NCBI RefSeq assembly: GCF_003604215.1
Contig: NZ_QXGS01000003.1
Span: 62,001-126,000 of the forward strand
Direction: 5' to 3'
Source: Teichococcus vastitatis
GTDB lineage: Bacteria > Pseudomonadota > Alphaproteobacteria > Acetobacterales > Acetobacteraceae
Length of the DNA stretch: 64,000 nucleotides
Position numbers and translations under genes: made by a program. This document shows, in pieces, positions 24,938-34,406 of the stretch; positions within the stretch are counted from its first letter, which is position 1; each line of letters begins with the position of its first letter. Under the pieces are notes generated by a model, which saw only the letters and a program-made list of their open reading frames with translations, did no database searches and was not told the DNA's origin.

Positions 24938-26329
24938 CTATGGCTCCCGGAAGGCGCGGTGGAAGCTGTCGATCACCGGCTGCATCATGTAGTGGAAGAA
25001 GGACCGCTCGCCGATCTGGATCTGCGCCTCGACCGGCATACCGGGAACCAGCTGCACATTCTCCAGCCGGCTCAGCTGCTCCTGATCCACCATGATCTGC
25101 ACGCGGTAATAGCTCTGCCGCGTGCGCTCATCCATGGTCACGTCGCTGGCCACATAGGTGACATGGCCATGAACGTATGGCACCAGCCGCTGCTTGAAGG
25201 CCGGCAGCCGGATCTCGGATTGCAGCCCGGGATAAACCACGTCGATGTCGTTGGCGGCGAGCTGCACCTCGGCCACCAGGCGGTCATTCGCCGGCACGAT
25301 CTCCATCACCGGCTCGCCCGGGCGGACCACGGCGCCGACGTTGAAGAACTTGCTGCCGAGAATGGTGCCGTCCTCCGGCGCCACGATTTCGCGCCGCGTC
25401 ACCATGTCCCGCGCGCTGCGCAGCTTTTCCTCGGCCTCGTTCAGACGCCCGCGGACTTCGCGCGCTTCCGTGGAGATCTCGGTGAGGCGCTGGTCGCGGG
25501 TCTGCCGGATCTGGTTGCGGGCCTCGGCCACGGAGGCCTGAGCCCGCTCCACCTGGCCCCGCAGGTCGACCATGTTGCCTTCCAGCGAGGCCATGTTGCG
25601 CTGCAGGCCGAGCAGGCGCGGCATCCGCTCCAGGCCCTGCCGCACCAGAACCTCGACATCGCGCGCCTCCCGCTCGATCAGGTCGAGCTGGCGCTTCTGG
25701 CTGGCGATCTGGCCCTGGGCCGAGGCCGCGCTGGCCTCGTGCTGGGCAATGCGCGCTTCCAGAACCTGGATCTGGCTGACCAGGCTGGTCTGCCGCGCCG
25801 CGAACAGGGTGCGCTGGCCGGTCATCGCCTCCAGCGCCCGCGGGTCGTCGCTGCTCAGCAACTCAGCCGGGAAGCCGATGTCGCTGGCGCCCCGCGCCTC
25901 GGCGGCGAGGCGCGCATCCTGCGCCAGCAGCGCCCAGCGCTGGGCGCGCACCGTGCCGAGGCCAACATCGGACTGCACCTCGTCGAGACGCATCAGCACC
26001 TGGCCGGCACTTACTTTGTCGCCGTCGCGCGCCAGGATCTCCCGCACGATGCCGCCTTCCAGGTGCTGGATGACACGGCGCTGGCCTTCCGAGCGGATCT
26101 GGCCCGGCGCTATGGCTGCTTCCGCCAGCGGTGCCATCAGGGACCAGGCGGTGAAGCCGCCGAAGAACACGCCGATCGACAGCATGCCCAGCGCCAGGGC
26201 CCGGCTGGTACGGGGCCGCGGCGTATCCAGCATCGTCTCGGGCGGGCTGAGCGGGGGCAGGCTGGCGCCGCGCTGCTTGTCGAGCGCGCCGCCGCCGGCC
26301 ATGCCCGGCGGAAGGGTGGTGACGCTCAT
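24938..26329 (-). CDS. Type I secretion membrane fusion protein (HlyD family)
   Basis: A 463-residue periplasmic adaptor linking the inner-membrane ABC transporter to an outer-membrane TolC-type channel. There is a cytoplasmic N-terminus, one transmembrane helix near 45-67 (LGMLSIGVFFGGFTAWSLM), a biotinyl-lipoyl segment (IVREILARDGDKVSAGQVLM), long coiled coils (about 120-310) and the C-terminal HlyD signature (RLPAFKQRLVPYVHGHVTYV, LVPGMPVEAQIQIGERSFF). It overlaps the ABC gene stop by 4 bp (ATGA), indicating coupled translation. No TolC gene or RTX-repeat substrate is in the window. Confidence 0.94.
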   Translation of the reverse strand: MSVTTLPPGMAGGGALDKQRGASLPPLSPPETMLDTPRPRTSRALALGMLSIGVFFGGFTAWSLMAPLAEAAIAPGQIRSEGQRRVIQHLEGGIVREILARDGDKVSAGQVLMRLDEVQSDVGLGTVRAQRWALLAQDARLAAEARGASDIGFPAELLSSDDPRALEAMTGQRTLFAARQTSLVSQIQVLEARIAQHEASAASAQGQIASQKRQLDLIEREARDVEVLVRQGLERMPRLLGLQRNMASLEGNMVDLRGQVERAQASVAEARNQIRQTRDQRLTEISTEAREVRGRLNEAEEKLRSARDMVTRREIVAPEDGTILGSKFFNVGAVVRPGEPVMEIVPANDRLVAEVQLAANDIDVVYPGLQSEIRLPAFKQRLVPYVHGHVTYVASDVTMDERTRQSYYRVQIMVDQEQLSRLENVQLVPGMPVEAQIQIGERSFFHYMMQPVIDSFHRAFREP

Positions 26330-28107
26330 GCGGCATCTCCCGGCTGGGTGTTGTCGAGGCGGGGCGGGGCGGCCTCGGCCGCCACCTTGGCGGGCTCCGG
26401 CGCCGGGCGCGGGCCCATCAGGCGTTTCAGCACCTCGGCGCGCGGGCCGAACATCTCCACCGCGCCATCCTTCAGCAGAAGCACCTTGTCGACGCCCTGC
26501 ACCAGCTGCGGCCGGTGCGACACCAGCACCACGGTGCAGCCGCGCGCCTTCAGGCCTTCCAGGGCGCGCTGCAAGGCCGCCTCGGAATCGCCGTCGAGGT
26601 TGGAGTTCGGCTCGTCCAGCACCACCAGTTTGGGGGTGCCGAACAGCGCCCGCGCCAGGCCGATCATCTGACGCTGGCCGCCTGACAGGTGCTGGCCGGC
26701 ATCGCCGATCTCGGTGTCGTAGCCGTCGCGCAGGCGAAGGATCATGTCATGGCAGCCGGCCAGCTTGGCGGCGGCGAACACCGCCTCCGGCTCGGCCTCG
26801 CCCATGCGGGCGATGTTGGCGAACACGGTGCCGTCGAACAGTTCCACATCCTGCGGCAGGTAGCCGACGTGGCGGCCGAAATCGTCCCGCTTCCAGGTGT
26901 AAACATCCGCGCCGTCGAGCCGCACGGAGCCGGAGCTCGGCGCCAGCGTGCCGATCAGCAGGCGGATCAGCGTGGTCTTGCCGGCTGCCGACGGGCCGAT
27001 CACCGCCAGGCTCTCGCCGGCCCGCAGGCCGAAGGCGACACCCTTGATGATGGGCACGTTCTGGCCGGGCAGGGCGTAGGACACGCGCTCGGCGGCCAGC
27101 GCGCCGGTCGGCTCGGGCAGCGGCAGGCCAGGCGGCCGAAGCCTCGGCTGTGCCAGGAACACCGTCAGCCGCTTCAGCGCCTGGCGGGCTTGCACTAGGC
27201 CCTTCCAGCCGCCGATCAGCTGCTCCACCGGGGCCAAGGCGCGGCCCATGATGATCGACCCGGCGATCGAAGCGCCCGAGGTTAGCTGCTGGTTGAGCAC
27301 CAGGTAGGCGCCGGCGCCGAGGATCGCGATCTGCACCACCAGCCGCAGGAACTTGGTGGCGGACAGCAGCACGGCGGCGCGGGCGGCGGCCTTTTCCTGC
27401 GGCGTCACCGTCTCGGCGACACCGCGGCGCCAGCGGGCCATCACCGCGGGCGTCATGCCCATGCTGTCGATCACCTCGGCATTGCGGGCGATCGCATCGG
27501 CGCGGCGCTGGCTCAACATGGTCGCGTTGCTGGCCTGCTTCAGCAGTGCCGACGTGGTGTATTCGTTCAGCATGGTCAGGGCGAACAGCAGCACCGCGCC
27601 GCCCAGGGCGATGTAGCCCATCACCGGATGCAGCAGAAAGATCGCGGCCAGGTAGATCGGCACCCAGGGCACGTCATACACGGCCAGCGCGCCGGGCGAG
27701 CCAAGCCAGGAGCGGCAGAAGCCGAGGTCGCGCAGCGCCTCCATCCGGTAGGGACGGCCGCGGAGCTGGGCTTCCAGCGCACGCTCGAAGCCCTCCGGCG
27801 CCACGCGCGCCTCGATCCAGCCGGCGGCGCGCTGCATGATGCTGCCACGAACCGCCTCAAGGATGGCGAGAAGCAGGATGGCGCTGACGGCGATCAGCGT
27901 CAGGAACATCAGCGTGTCGGTGCTGCGGGTGGCAAGAACGCGATCGAACACCTGCATCATGTACAGCGACACGGTCAGCTGCAGCAGGTTGACGACGCCG
28001 GAGAACAGGCCCACGGCGACGAAGTCGCGGCGGCAGGTGGCCATGGCGCGGGCGAGGGGGGTGTCGGGAGCCCGCTCGGCACCTGGAACGCGCGGTGCGA
28101 AGAACAT
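26326..28107 (-). CDS. Type I secretion ABC transporter (PrtD family permease/ATPase)
   Basis: A 593-residue fused membrane and ATPase protein that drives export of unfolded proteins through a HlyD/TolC conduit. The N-terminal half has about six transmembrane helices (FSGVVNLLQLTVSLYMMQVF, LAAIFLLHPVMGYIALGGAV). The C-terminal ATPase has Walker A GPSAAGKTT, signature LSGGQRQMIGLARAL, Walker B LVVLDEPNSNLD and the H-loop VSHRP. PrtD-type transporters lack the C39 or C39-like N-terminal domain, as here. First gene of the operon; 365 bp of upstream DNA includes an AT-rich dyad. Confidence 0.94.
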   Translation of the reverse strand: MFFAPRVPGAERAPDTPLARAMATCRRDFVAVGLFSGVVNLLQLTVSLYMMQVFDRVLATRSTDTLMFLTLIAVSAILLLAILEAVRGSIMQRAAGWIEARVAPEGFERALEAQLRGRPYRMEALRDLGFCRSWLGSPGALAVYDVPWVPIYLAAIFLLHPVMGYIALGGAVLLFALTMLNEYTTSALLKQASNATMLSQRRADAIARNAEVIDSMGMTPAVMARWRRGVAETVTPQEKAAARAAVLLSATKFLRLVVQIAILGAGAYLVLNQQLTSGASIAGSIIMGRALAPVEQLIGGWKGLVQARQALKRLTVFLAQPRLRPPGLPLPEPTGALAAERVSYALPGQNVPIIKGVAFGLRAGESLAVIGPSAAGKTTLIRLLIGTLAPSSGSVRLDGADVYTWKRDDFGRHVGYLPQDVELFDGTVFANIARMGEAEPEAVFAAAKLAGCHDMILRLRDGYDTEIGDAGQHLSGGQRQMIGLARALFGTPKLVVLDEPNSNLDGDSEAALQRALEGLKARGCTVVLVSHRPQLVQGVDKVLLLKDGAVEMFGPRAEVLKRLMGPRPAPEPAKVAAEAAPPRLDNTQPGDAA

Positions 28108-28472
28108 TGACGATCAGCCCGGAAGTTTTTGGGAAGGGCGGGTCAGGCCATGCCGCGGCCGGCAGAGGCCTGGGAGGAAACGGCCGGAATTCATGTCCGG
28201 CACCAGCCCGGCGATGATTTTCATGGTCGGGGTGAAGCCTGGCCCTGCAAGCCTTGGGAGGGGCTGCCTTGCGGTCATGCCGGCCGTAACTCCATGTCAA
28301 AAGCGGCTCGAAACGAGGTCGTTGCTGCGCACCATAATGATCTCGGCCAGGAAAGCACAGGAAATTTACCGGTCAATCTTTTGATACAAGACTGGTAATT
28401 TAAGCAAGGGTATCAAGCGCGAGGTTGGCGGTTTGTCTTGCATAGCCGAGTGGGCATGTGACTTCAGGTTGA
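28108..28472. other. Intergenic region upstream of the type I secretion operon, AT-rich with a dyad
   Basis: No gene is seen in these 365 bp. The stretch 28340-28470 is clearly AT-richer than its surroundings. It contains an imperfect inverted repeat, left arm AAATTTACCGGTC (28362-28374) and right arm GACTGGTAATTTA (28390-28402), matching at 10 of 13 positions with a 15-nt centre. This could be an operator or promoter element for the divergent-facing secretion operon. The low GC may simply reflect promoter DNA. No T-tract terminator for the GtrA gene was identified. Confidence 0.45.
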
Positions 28473-28934
28473 TTACGGCTTATTTGCCTCAAGCTTGGCC
28501 TTTCCTTGAAATACCAACCGCCGGTTCAAAACGAAGTTCACCACCATGCCCGCCAGCGCACCCGCCACGACCCCGAGCACAGGCCGGGTGGTGAACGCAG
28601 GGATGTTGGAGACCAGAAGAACATAAACTCCGTAGTTGATGAAAAACCCTAAGCCATTAACCGCCAGAAACCGGAGCCATTGCCGGCCGGCCGGCGCGTG
28701 GGCGGCAGTCCTGAAGGTCCAGATCCGGTTCAGCAACCAGTTGCCGGTTGCCGCGGTCAGGTAGGACAGCACGCGCCCGCCATACAGCCCCGCGCCCAGG
28801 GCCAGGGCGGCGTATAGCACAACCGTGTCCACGACCACGCCAATGCTGCCCACCGTGCCAAAGCGCAGCATCTCGCCCAGAAGGGCGCGGCGCCGCGGCG
28901 AAAGCCATGCGGGGGAGGGGAGAGGCGTCGGCAT
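28473..28934 (-). CDS. GtrA family membrane protein
   Basis: A 153-residue inner-membrane protein with four predicted helices: RFGTVGSIGVVVDTVVLYAA, RVLSYLTAATGNWLLNRIWT, FLAVNGLGFFINYGVYVLLV and VLGVVAGALAGMVVNFVLNR. The NRIWTFR and NFVLNRRLVF motifs are the family hallmarks. GtrA-type proteins are thought to flip lipid-linked sugars for surface glycan modification. The ATG at 28934 was chosen; a longer frame to 29045 would run into the divergent receptor start and lacks family resemblance. No glycosyltransferase is adjacent. Confidence 0.88.
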   Translation of the reverse strand: MPTPLPSPAWLSPRRRALLGEMLRFGTVGSIGVVVDTVVLYAALALGAGLYGGRVLSYLTAATGNWLLNRIWTFRTAAHAPAGRQWLRFLAVNGLGFFINYGVYVLLVSNIPAFTTRPVLGVVAGALAGMVVNFVLNRRLVFQGKAKLEANKP

Positions 28935-29047
28935 GGGCGGGGCATAAGCGGGGTCGGGACCGCTGCCAATCCCTTGTCCCCCCTTGCGCGACCGGGGCGC
29001 CTCGGCTTCCCTCTGCCGGACAGGAAGGCCTCTACGGGAGACCAAGC

Positions 29048-30658
29048 ATGATCAACCGACGTCAATGGCTCGGTGGTGCGGCCAGCATCGCCGGGACCGC
29101 TGCGCTGCCGCATTTCGCCATCGCCCAGAGTGCCGGTGGGGGCAGCGACCCGCGCGTGCTGAAGTTCATCCCGCAATCCGACCTTGCCGTGGCCGATCCG
29201 ATCATCACCACGGCCTATGTCAGCCGCAACCACGGCTACATGATCTGGGACACGCTCTACGGCTTCGACCAGGACTACAAGCCGCAGCCGCAGATGGTGC
29301 AGGGCCATCGCGTCGAGGATGACGGCCGCCGCGTCACCCTGGTGTTGCGCGGCGGGCTGAAGTTCCACGATGGCGAGCCGGTGCGGGCAGTGGATTGCGT
29401 CGCCTCGATCCGCCGCTGGGCGGCCCGCGATGCCCTGGGCCAGGTGATGATGATGGTGGTGGACGAACTGTCCGCGCCGGACGACAAGACCATCCTGTTC
29501 CGCTTCCGGCAGCCTTTCCCGTTGTTGTTCGAGGCGCTGGGCAAGCCTGCCACCCCTGTCTGCTTCATCATGCCCGAGCGGATGGCGAAATCCGATCCGG
29601 CCATCGCCGTGAAGGAGATGATCGGCTCCGGCCCGTTCCGCTGGAAGCAGGATGAGCGCATCCCCGGTGCCCGCCTCGTCTACGAACGCAACCCGGATTA
29701 CGTGCCGCGCGCCGATGGCCCGGTGAGCTGGACGGCCGGCCCGAAGCGGGTGCATTTCGACCGCATCGAGTGGAACGTCATGCCGGACGCGGCGACCGCC
29801 ACCAGTGCCATGCAGAATGGCGAGGCCGATTGGTACGAGCAGCCGCCGGGCGACCTGCAGGAGCTGCTGCGCCGCAACCGCAACCTGACACTGGAGATCC
29901 AGGACCCGACCGGTTTGGTGGCGATGGCGCGGTTCAACCACCTCCATCCGCCGTTCAACAACCCTGCCATCCGCCGCGCCCTGCTCGGCGCCATCAACCA
30001 GTCCGACTTCATGACGGCGGTGATCGGCACGGATAAGAGCCTCTGGCGCGACCAGGTGGGCGTGTTCACGCCGGAAACCCCGCTGGCCAACAATGCCGGC
30101 ATGGAGGTGATCACCGCGCCGCGCGACTACGACAAGGTCAAGCGCGAATTGCAGGCCGCCGGCTACAAGGGCGAGAAGGTCGTGCTGATCGCGGCATCCG
30201 ACTTCGCGTCGCTGAACGCTCTGGCGCAGGTTGGCAACGACATGCTGCAGAAATGCGGCATGAACGTGGAGTTCGTGTCCACGGATTGGGGCAGCGTGGT
30301 GCAGCGCCGCGCCAGCAAGGAACCGCCGGAGAAGGGCGGCTGGAGCATGTTCTTCACCTTCTGGGCGGGCGTGGACATGGTCAACCCCGGTGTGCAGCAG
30401 GCGCTGCGTGGGCATGGGCAGGCGGCCTGGTTCGGCTGGCCCACCGCTCCGCGTCTGGAGGAGCTGCGCAATGCCTGGTTCGCGGCGCCGGATCTTGCGG
30501 CGCAGCAAGACATCGCCAGGCAGATCCAACTGCAGGCGTTCCAGGACGTGCCTTACCTGCCGCTCGGGCAGTATTTTCAGGCCTGGGCGTACCGGCGTGG
30601 CCTCACCGGGATTCTGAAGGGACTGCCGATGTTCTGGAACGTCCAGCGCTCCGCATGA
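29048..30658 (+). CDS. Peptide-type ABC substrate-binding protein (family 5), first of two
   Basis: A 536-residue periplasmic receptor of the DppA/OppA class. The leader MINRRQWLGGAASIAGTAAL has a twin-arginine motif, suggesting Tat export. Family landmarks are FIPQSDLAVADPIITTAYV, DTLYGFDQDYKPQPQMVQGH, LKFHDGEPVRAVDCVASIRR, MIGSGPFRW and VNPGVQQALRGHGQ. The ATG at 29048 follows a purine-rich site. It is homologous throughout to the next gene but separated from it by 250 bp, which may hold a second promoter (a TACAAT-like box near 30872). Substrate is unknown; members also import amines and opines. Confidence 0.9.
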   Translation: MINRRQWLGGAASIAGTAALPHFAIAQSAGGGSDPRVLKFIPQSDLAVADPIITTAYVSRNHGYMIWDTLYGFDQDYKPQPQMVQGHRVEDDGRRVTLVLRGGLKFHDGEPVRAVDCVASIRRWAARDALGQVMMMVVDELSAPDDKTILFRFRQPFPLLFEALGKPATPVCFIMPERMAKSDPAIAVKEMIGSGPFRWKQDERIPGARLVYERNPDYVPRADGPVSWTAGPKRVHFDRIEWNVMPDAATATSAMQNGEADWYEQPPGDLQELLRRNRNLTLEIQDPTGLVAMARFNHLHPPFNNPAIRRALLGAINQSDFMTAVIGTDKSLWRDQVGVFTPETPLANNAGMEVITAPRDYDKVKRELQAAGYKGEKVVLIAASDFASLNALAQVGNDMLQKCGMNVEFVSTDWGSVVQRRASKEPPEKGGWSMFFTFWAGVDMVNPGVQQALRGHGQAAWFGWPTAPRLEELRNAWFAAPDLAAQQDIARQIQLQAFQDVPYLPLGQYFQAWAYRRGLTGILKGLPMFWNVQRSA

Positions 30659-30908
30659 GATTTGCCGGTTCCCGCTTGCAGTGGCGGCAAAACCAGCGAA
30701 TGCTTCTTCATTGAGCAGGGCGGGGCCCATCGGGCGACCACTCGGTCGCCGGATGTCGCCCAAACGGTGAATGGCACGCTGCGTGCTTACAGCTTGGCGG
30801 CCGGCAGGCGCAGAATGATCGGTGGCGGCTTCCCGGCTGCATCCTTCGGCGCCCGCCGGGAACAGGATCCATACAATGCCGGCCAGCGGGCCGGGTGCGA
30901 GGGTGACC

Positions 30909-32507
30909 ATGCTGCAACGCCGATCGCTGATGTCGCTGGCCGCTGGCGCCGCATTGGCCATCCCCTCCCTGGCACGTCCCGCGCTGTCGCAGGGCGCCGC
31001 ATCCCGCGCCCTGCGTTTCGTGCCGCAGGCCAATCTGGCGAATTTCGACCCGATCTGGGGCACGCAATACGTCGTCCGGAACGCCGGGATGATGGTGTGG
31101 GACACGCTATACGGCGTCGATGCCAAGTTCGCGCCCCAGCGGCAGATGGTGGACAGTGAGGAGGTTTCCGGTGACGGCCTGACCTGGACCTTCAAGTTGC
31201 GCTCCGGTCTGCGCTTCCACGATGGCAGTCCAGTTCTGGCGAAAGACGCGGTGGCCAGCCTCAACCGTTGGGCGGTGCGCGACCCGATGGGCCAGATGAT
31301 CCGCGCCATCCAGAACGAATTGGTGGTGGTGGATGACAACACCTTCCGCTGGTCGCTGAAGCAGCCCTACCCGAAGATGCTTCTGGCACTCGCCAAGACC
31401 AATTCGCCCTGTTCCTTCGTGATGCCGGAGCGGATCGCGAAGACTGATCCGTTCCAGCAGATCACGGAATTCGTCGGCTCAGGTCCGTTCCGCTTCGTGC
31501 GCGAGGAATGGGTGCCGGGCGCCCGCGCCGTGTTCGCCAAGTTCGACGGCTATGTGCCGCGGGACGAGGCGCCGGACTGGATGGCGGGCGGCAAGCGCGT
31601 CATGGTTGATCGCGTCGAGTGGGTGGTGATGCCCGACCCGGCGACCGCCGCTGCCGCACTGCAGAATGGCGAGGTGGATTGGTGGGAGAACCCGATCGCC
31701 GATCTTGTTCCGGTTCTAAGGCGCAGCCGCAACCTCAATGTCGACATCGCCGATCCGCTGGGCAATGTCGGCTCGTTCCGCATGAACCACCTGCACAAGC
31801 CCTTCAGCGATCCGCGCGCGCGGCGCGCGGTGCTGATGGCGCTGAGCCAGGAAGACTACATGCGCGCCCTGGTCGGCGATGAAACCGACCTGTTCAAGCT
31901 GATGCCGTCGTTCTTCACCCCCGGCACGCCGCTCTATACCGAGCAGGGCGGCGAGATCCTGAAGGGCGAGCGGAACTATGATGGCGCCAAGCGGCTGCTC
32001 CAGGAGGCGGGATACACCGGTGAGCCGATCACCCTGCTGGTCGCGCAGGACCAGCCGATCACCAAGGCGTTCGGCGATGTCAGTGCCGATCTGCTGAAGC
32101 GCATCGGCATGAACGTGGATTTCGTGGCCACGGATTGGGGCACCGTCGGCAGCCGGCGGGCCAGCAAGGCGCCCCCCTCGCAGGGCGGATGGCACATCTT
32201 CCATACCTGGCATGCCGGCGCCGATTGCATCAATCCCGCCAGCTACACCGCCATGCGCGCCAATGGCGATCAGGCGTGGTTCGGCTGGCCGAACAACAGC
32301 GCGGTGGAGGCCGCGCGCGATTCATGGTTCGCCGCGCCCGACCTCGCCGCCGAAAAGGCGGCCGTGGCCGAGATGAACCGCCTCGCGATGGAAGATGCCC
32401 TGTGGGGTCCCACCGGCTTCTTCATGTCCTACCAGGCCTGGCGGAAGAACGTGGAGGGTGTGGTGAAAGCGCCCATCCCGTTCTTCTGGAACGTCACCAA
32501 GAGCTGA
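30909..32507 (+). CDS. Peptide-type ABC substrate-binding protein (family 5), second of two
   Basis: A 532-residue paralogue of the preceding receptor with the same architecture: Tat-like leader MLQRRSLMSLAAGAALAIPS, then FVPQANLANFDPIWGTQYVV, DTLYGVDAKFAPQRQMVDSE, LRFHDGSPVLAKDAVASLNR, FVGSGPFRF and INPASYTAMRANGDQAWFGW. The ATG at 30909 gives the natural export signal. It precedes the first permease by only 9 bp and is probably the cognate receptor of this importer, while the first receptor may widen its substrate range. Confidence 0.9.
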   Translation: MLQRRSLMSLAAGAALAIPSLARPALSQGAASRALRFVPQANLANFDPIWGTQYVVRNAGMMVWDTLYGVDAKFAPQRQMVDSEEVSGDGLTWTFKLRSGLRFHDGSPVLAKDAVASLNRWAVRDPMGQMIRAIQNELVVVDDNTFRWSLKQPYPKMLLALAKTNSPCSFVMPERIAKTDPFQQITEFVGSGPFRFVREEWVPGARAVFAKFDGYVPRDEAPDWMAGGKRVMVDRVEWVVMPDPATAAAALQNGEVDWWENPIADLVPVLRRSRNLNVDIADPLGNVGSFRMNHLHKPFSDPRARRAVLMALSQEDYMRALVGDETDLFKLMPSFFTPGTPLYTEQGGEILKGERNYDGAKRLLQEAGYTGEPITLLVAQDQPITKAFGDVSADLLKRIGMNVDFVATDWGTVGSRRASKAPPSQGGWHIFHTWHAGADCINPASYTAMRANGDQAWFGWPNNSAVEAARDSWFAAPDLAAEKAAVAEMNRLAMEDALWGPTGFFMSYQAWRKNVEGVVKAPIPFFWNVTKS

Positions 32508-32516
32508 TCGAGATCC

Positions 32517-33458
32517 ATGTTCGCCTATATCATACGTCGAATCCTGGCGACGATCCCCGTGATGGCGGTCGTAGCCCTGTTTGTTTTCAGCCTGCTTTAT
32601 CTGGCGCCGGGCGACCCGGCGGCGGTGATCGCCGGCGACCAGGCCACACCGGCGGATGTGGAACGCATCCGCGCCGGGCTCGGCCTGGACCGTCCGTTCC
32701 TGGTGCGCTTCGGCGAATGGACCTGGAACATCATCCGAGGCGATCTGGGCGTCTCCATCTTCACCAACCTGCCCGTGTCGCGGATGATCGCGCAGCGCAT
32801 CGAGCCGACGTTGTCGCTGATGGTGATCACGCTGTTCCTGGCGGTGATCATCGCCGTGCCGATGGGCGTGGTGGCGGCCTGGAAGTCCGGCGGCTGGATC
32901 GACCGCGCGGTGATGGCCTTTGCGGTGCTGGGCTTCTCCGTGCCGGTGTTCGTGGTGGGCTATGTGCTGGCCTATTACTTCGCCCTGGGCCTCGACTGGT
33001 TTCCGGTGCAGGGCTACACGCCGATCTCGCAAGGCTTCGGCCCCTGGCTGTCCAACCTGGTGCTGCCCGCGGTGGCGCTGTCCTCGGCTTATATCGCGCT
33101 GATCGCCCGCATCACCCGCGCCACCATGCTGGAGGTGCTGCAGCAGGACTATATCCGCACCGCGCGCGCCAAGGGGGCCGGGCAGCGCACCATCCTGTTC
33201 CTGCACGCCCTGAAGAATGCGGCCGTGCCGATCGTCACGGTGATCGGTATCGGCGTCGCGCTGCTGATCGGCGGCGCCGTGATCACCGAGAGCGTGTTCG
33301 CCATTCCGGGCCTTGGCCGGCTGACCATCGATGCCATCCTGCGGCGCGATTATCCGGTGATCCAAGGCGTGGTGCTGCTGTTCTCCTTCGTCTACGTGCT
33401 GGTCAACCTGCTCATTGACCTGAGCTACACCCTGTTCGACCCGAGGATCCGGTATTGA
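32517..33458 (+). CDS. Peptide ABC transporter permease (DppB-type)
   Basis: A 313-residue inner-membrane permease, about six helices. The DppB-type N-terminus (MFAYIIRRILATIPVMAVVA) and LYLAPGDPAAVIAGDQATPA are present, then LPVSRMIAQRIEPTLSLMVI and the coupling region YIRTARAKGAGQRTILFLHA that contacts the ATPases. It pairs with the DppC-type permease next to it, whose TTG start overlaps its TGA. Second functional class in the operon, 9 bp after the receptor. Confidence 0.94.
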   Translation: MFAYIIRRILATIPVMAVVALFVFSLLYLAPGDPAAVIAGDQATPADVERIRAGLGLDRPFLVRFGEWTWNIIRGDLGVSIFTNLPVSRMIAQRIEPTLSLMVITLFLAVIIAVPMGVVAAWKSGGWIDRAVMAFAVLGFSVPVFVVGYVLAYYFALGLDWFPVQGYTPISQGFGPWLSNLVLPAVALSSAYIALIARITRATMLEVLQQDYIRTARAKGAGQRTILFLHALKNAAVPIVTVIGIGVALLIGGAVITESVFAIPGLGRLTIDAILRRDYPVIQGVVLLFSFVYVLVNLLIDLSYTLFDPRIRY

Positions 33459-34402
33459 GCACCACAGCCGTCTCCCCTGGAGCCCCTCTGGGTGGGCGCG
33501 CCGCGCTCACCGCCAAGGATGTCGCGGTGGCGGCGCCGCTGCCGGACGTCATGCAGCCCAAACGGGTCCGCAAGGGCCTGTTCGGCTACCTGATGCGCCA
33601 CCCGAACATCGCCATCGGCGGTTTCCTGCTGCTGTTGATGGTGGCGATCGCCGTGTTCGCGCCGTTTCTCTGGACCAAGGACCCGACCGCGCTGGCGCCG
33701 GTGATGCGCACGCGCAATCCTTCCGCCTCGGCCTGGTTCGGCACCGACATGCTGGGCCGCGACGTGTATTCCCGCGTGCTGTACGGCGCCCGCGTGTCGT
33801 TGATGGTGGGCTTCGGCGTCGCGTTCTTCGCCTCCATCATCGGGCTGACAATCGGTTTGGTGTCCGGCTTCGTGCGCTGGGCCGACAGCATCATCATGCG
33901 TATCATGGACGGGTTGATGTCGATCCCGTCGATCCTGCTGGCGATCGCACTGATGGCGCTGACCCGCGGCTCGGTCGGCAACGTCATCCTGGCCATCACC
34001 ATTGCCGAGATCCCGCGCGTGTCGCGGCTGGTGCGCGGCGTGGTGCTGAGCCTGCGCGAGCAGCCCTATGTGGAGGCCGCCATCGCCTCCGGCACACGCA
34101 CGCCGGTGATCATCTGGCGCCACATCCTGCCCAACACCATGGCGCCGATGACTGTGCAGGCGACCTATATCTGTGCCGCCGCCATGCTGATCGAGGCTGG
34201 CCTGTCCTTCATCGGTGCGGGCACGCCGCCGATCATCCCGTCCTGGGGCAACATCATGGCCGAAGGCCGGGCGTTGTGGCAGGTCAAGCCCTACATCGTC
34301 TTCTTTCCGGCGATCTTTCTGTCCATCACCGTGCTGGCGGTGAATCTGCTGGGCGATGGCCTGCGGGATTCGCTCGACCCGCGCGCCGCGAAGCGGGTGT
34401 AA
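33455..34402 (+). CDS. Peptide ABC transporter permease (DppC-type)
   Basis: A 315-residue inner-membrane permease with a cytoplasmic N-terminal tail of about 45 residues, then DppC hallmarks: [60 protein letters not shown] and the coupling loop [20 protein letters not shown]. The chosen TTG at 33455 overlaps the previous stop (TTGA) and has GAGGA about 9 nt upstream. An ATG 32 codons on (MQPKRVRKG) is the alternative if TTG is not used. Confidence 0.93.
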   Translation: MSTTAVSPGAPLGGRAALTAKDVAVAAPLPDVMQPKRVRKGLFGYLMRHPNIAIGGFLLLLMVAIAVFAPFLWTKDPTALAPVMRTRNPSASAWFGTDMLGRDVYSRVLYGARVSLMVGFGVAFFASIIGLTIGLVSGFVRWADSIIMRIMDGLMSIPSILLAIALMALTRGSVGNVILAITIAEIPRVSRLVRGVVLSLREQPYVEAAIASGTRTPVIIWRHILPNTMAPMTVQATYICAAAMLIEAGLSFIGAGTPPIIPSWGNIMAEGRALWQVKPYIVFFPAIFLSITVLAVNLLGDGLRDSLDPRAAKRV

Positions 34403-34406
34403 GCCT

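Noticed and set aside
28757-31342. Long minus-strand frame across GtrA and the two peptide receptors
   Set aside because: It would overlap three recognisable genes; the translation has low-complexity antisense character.
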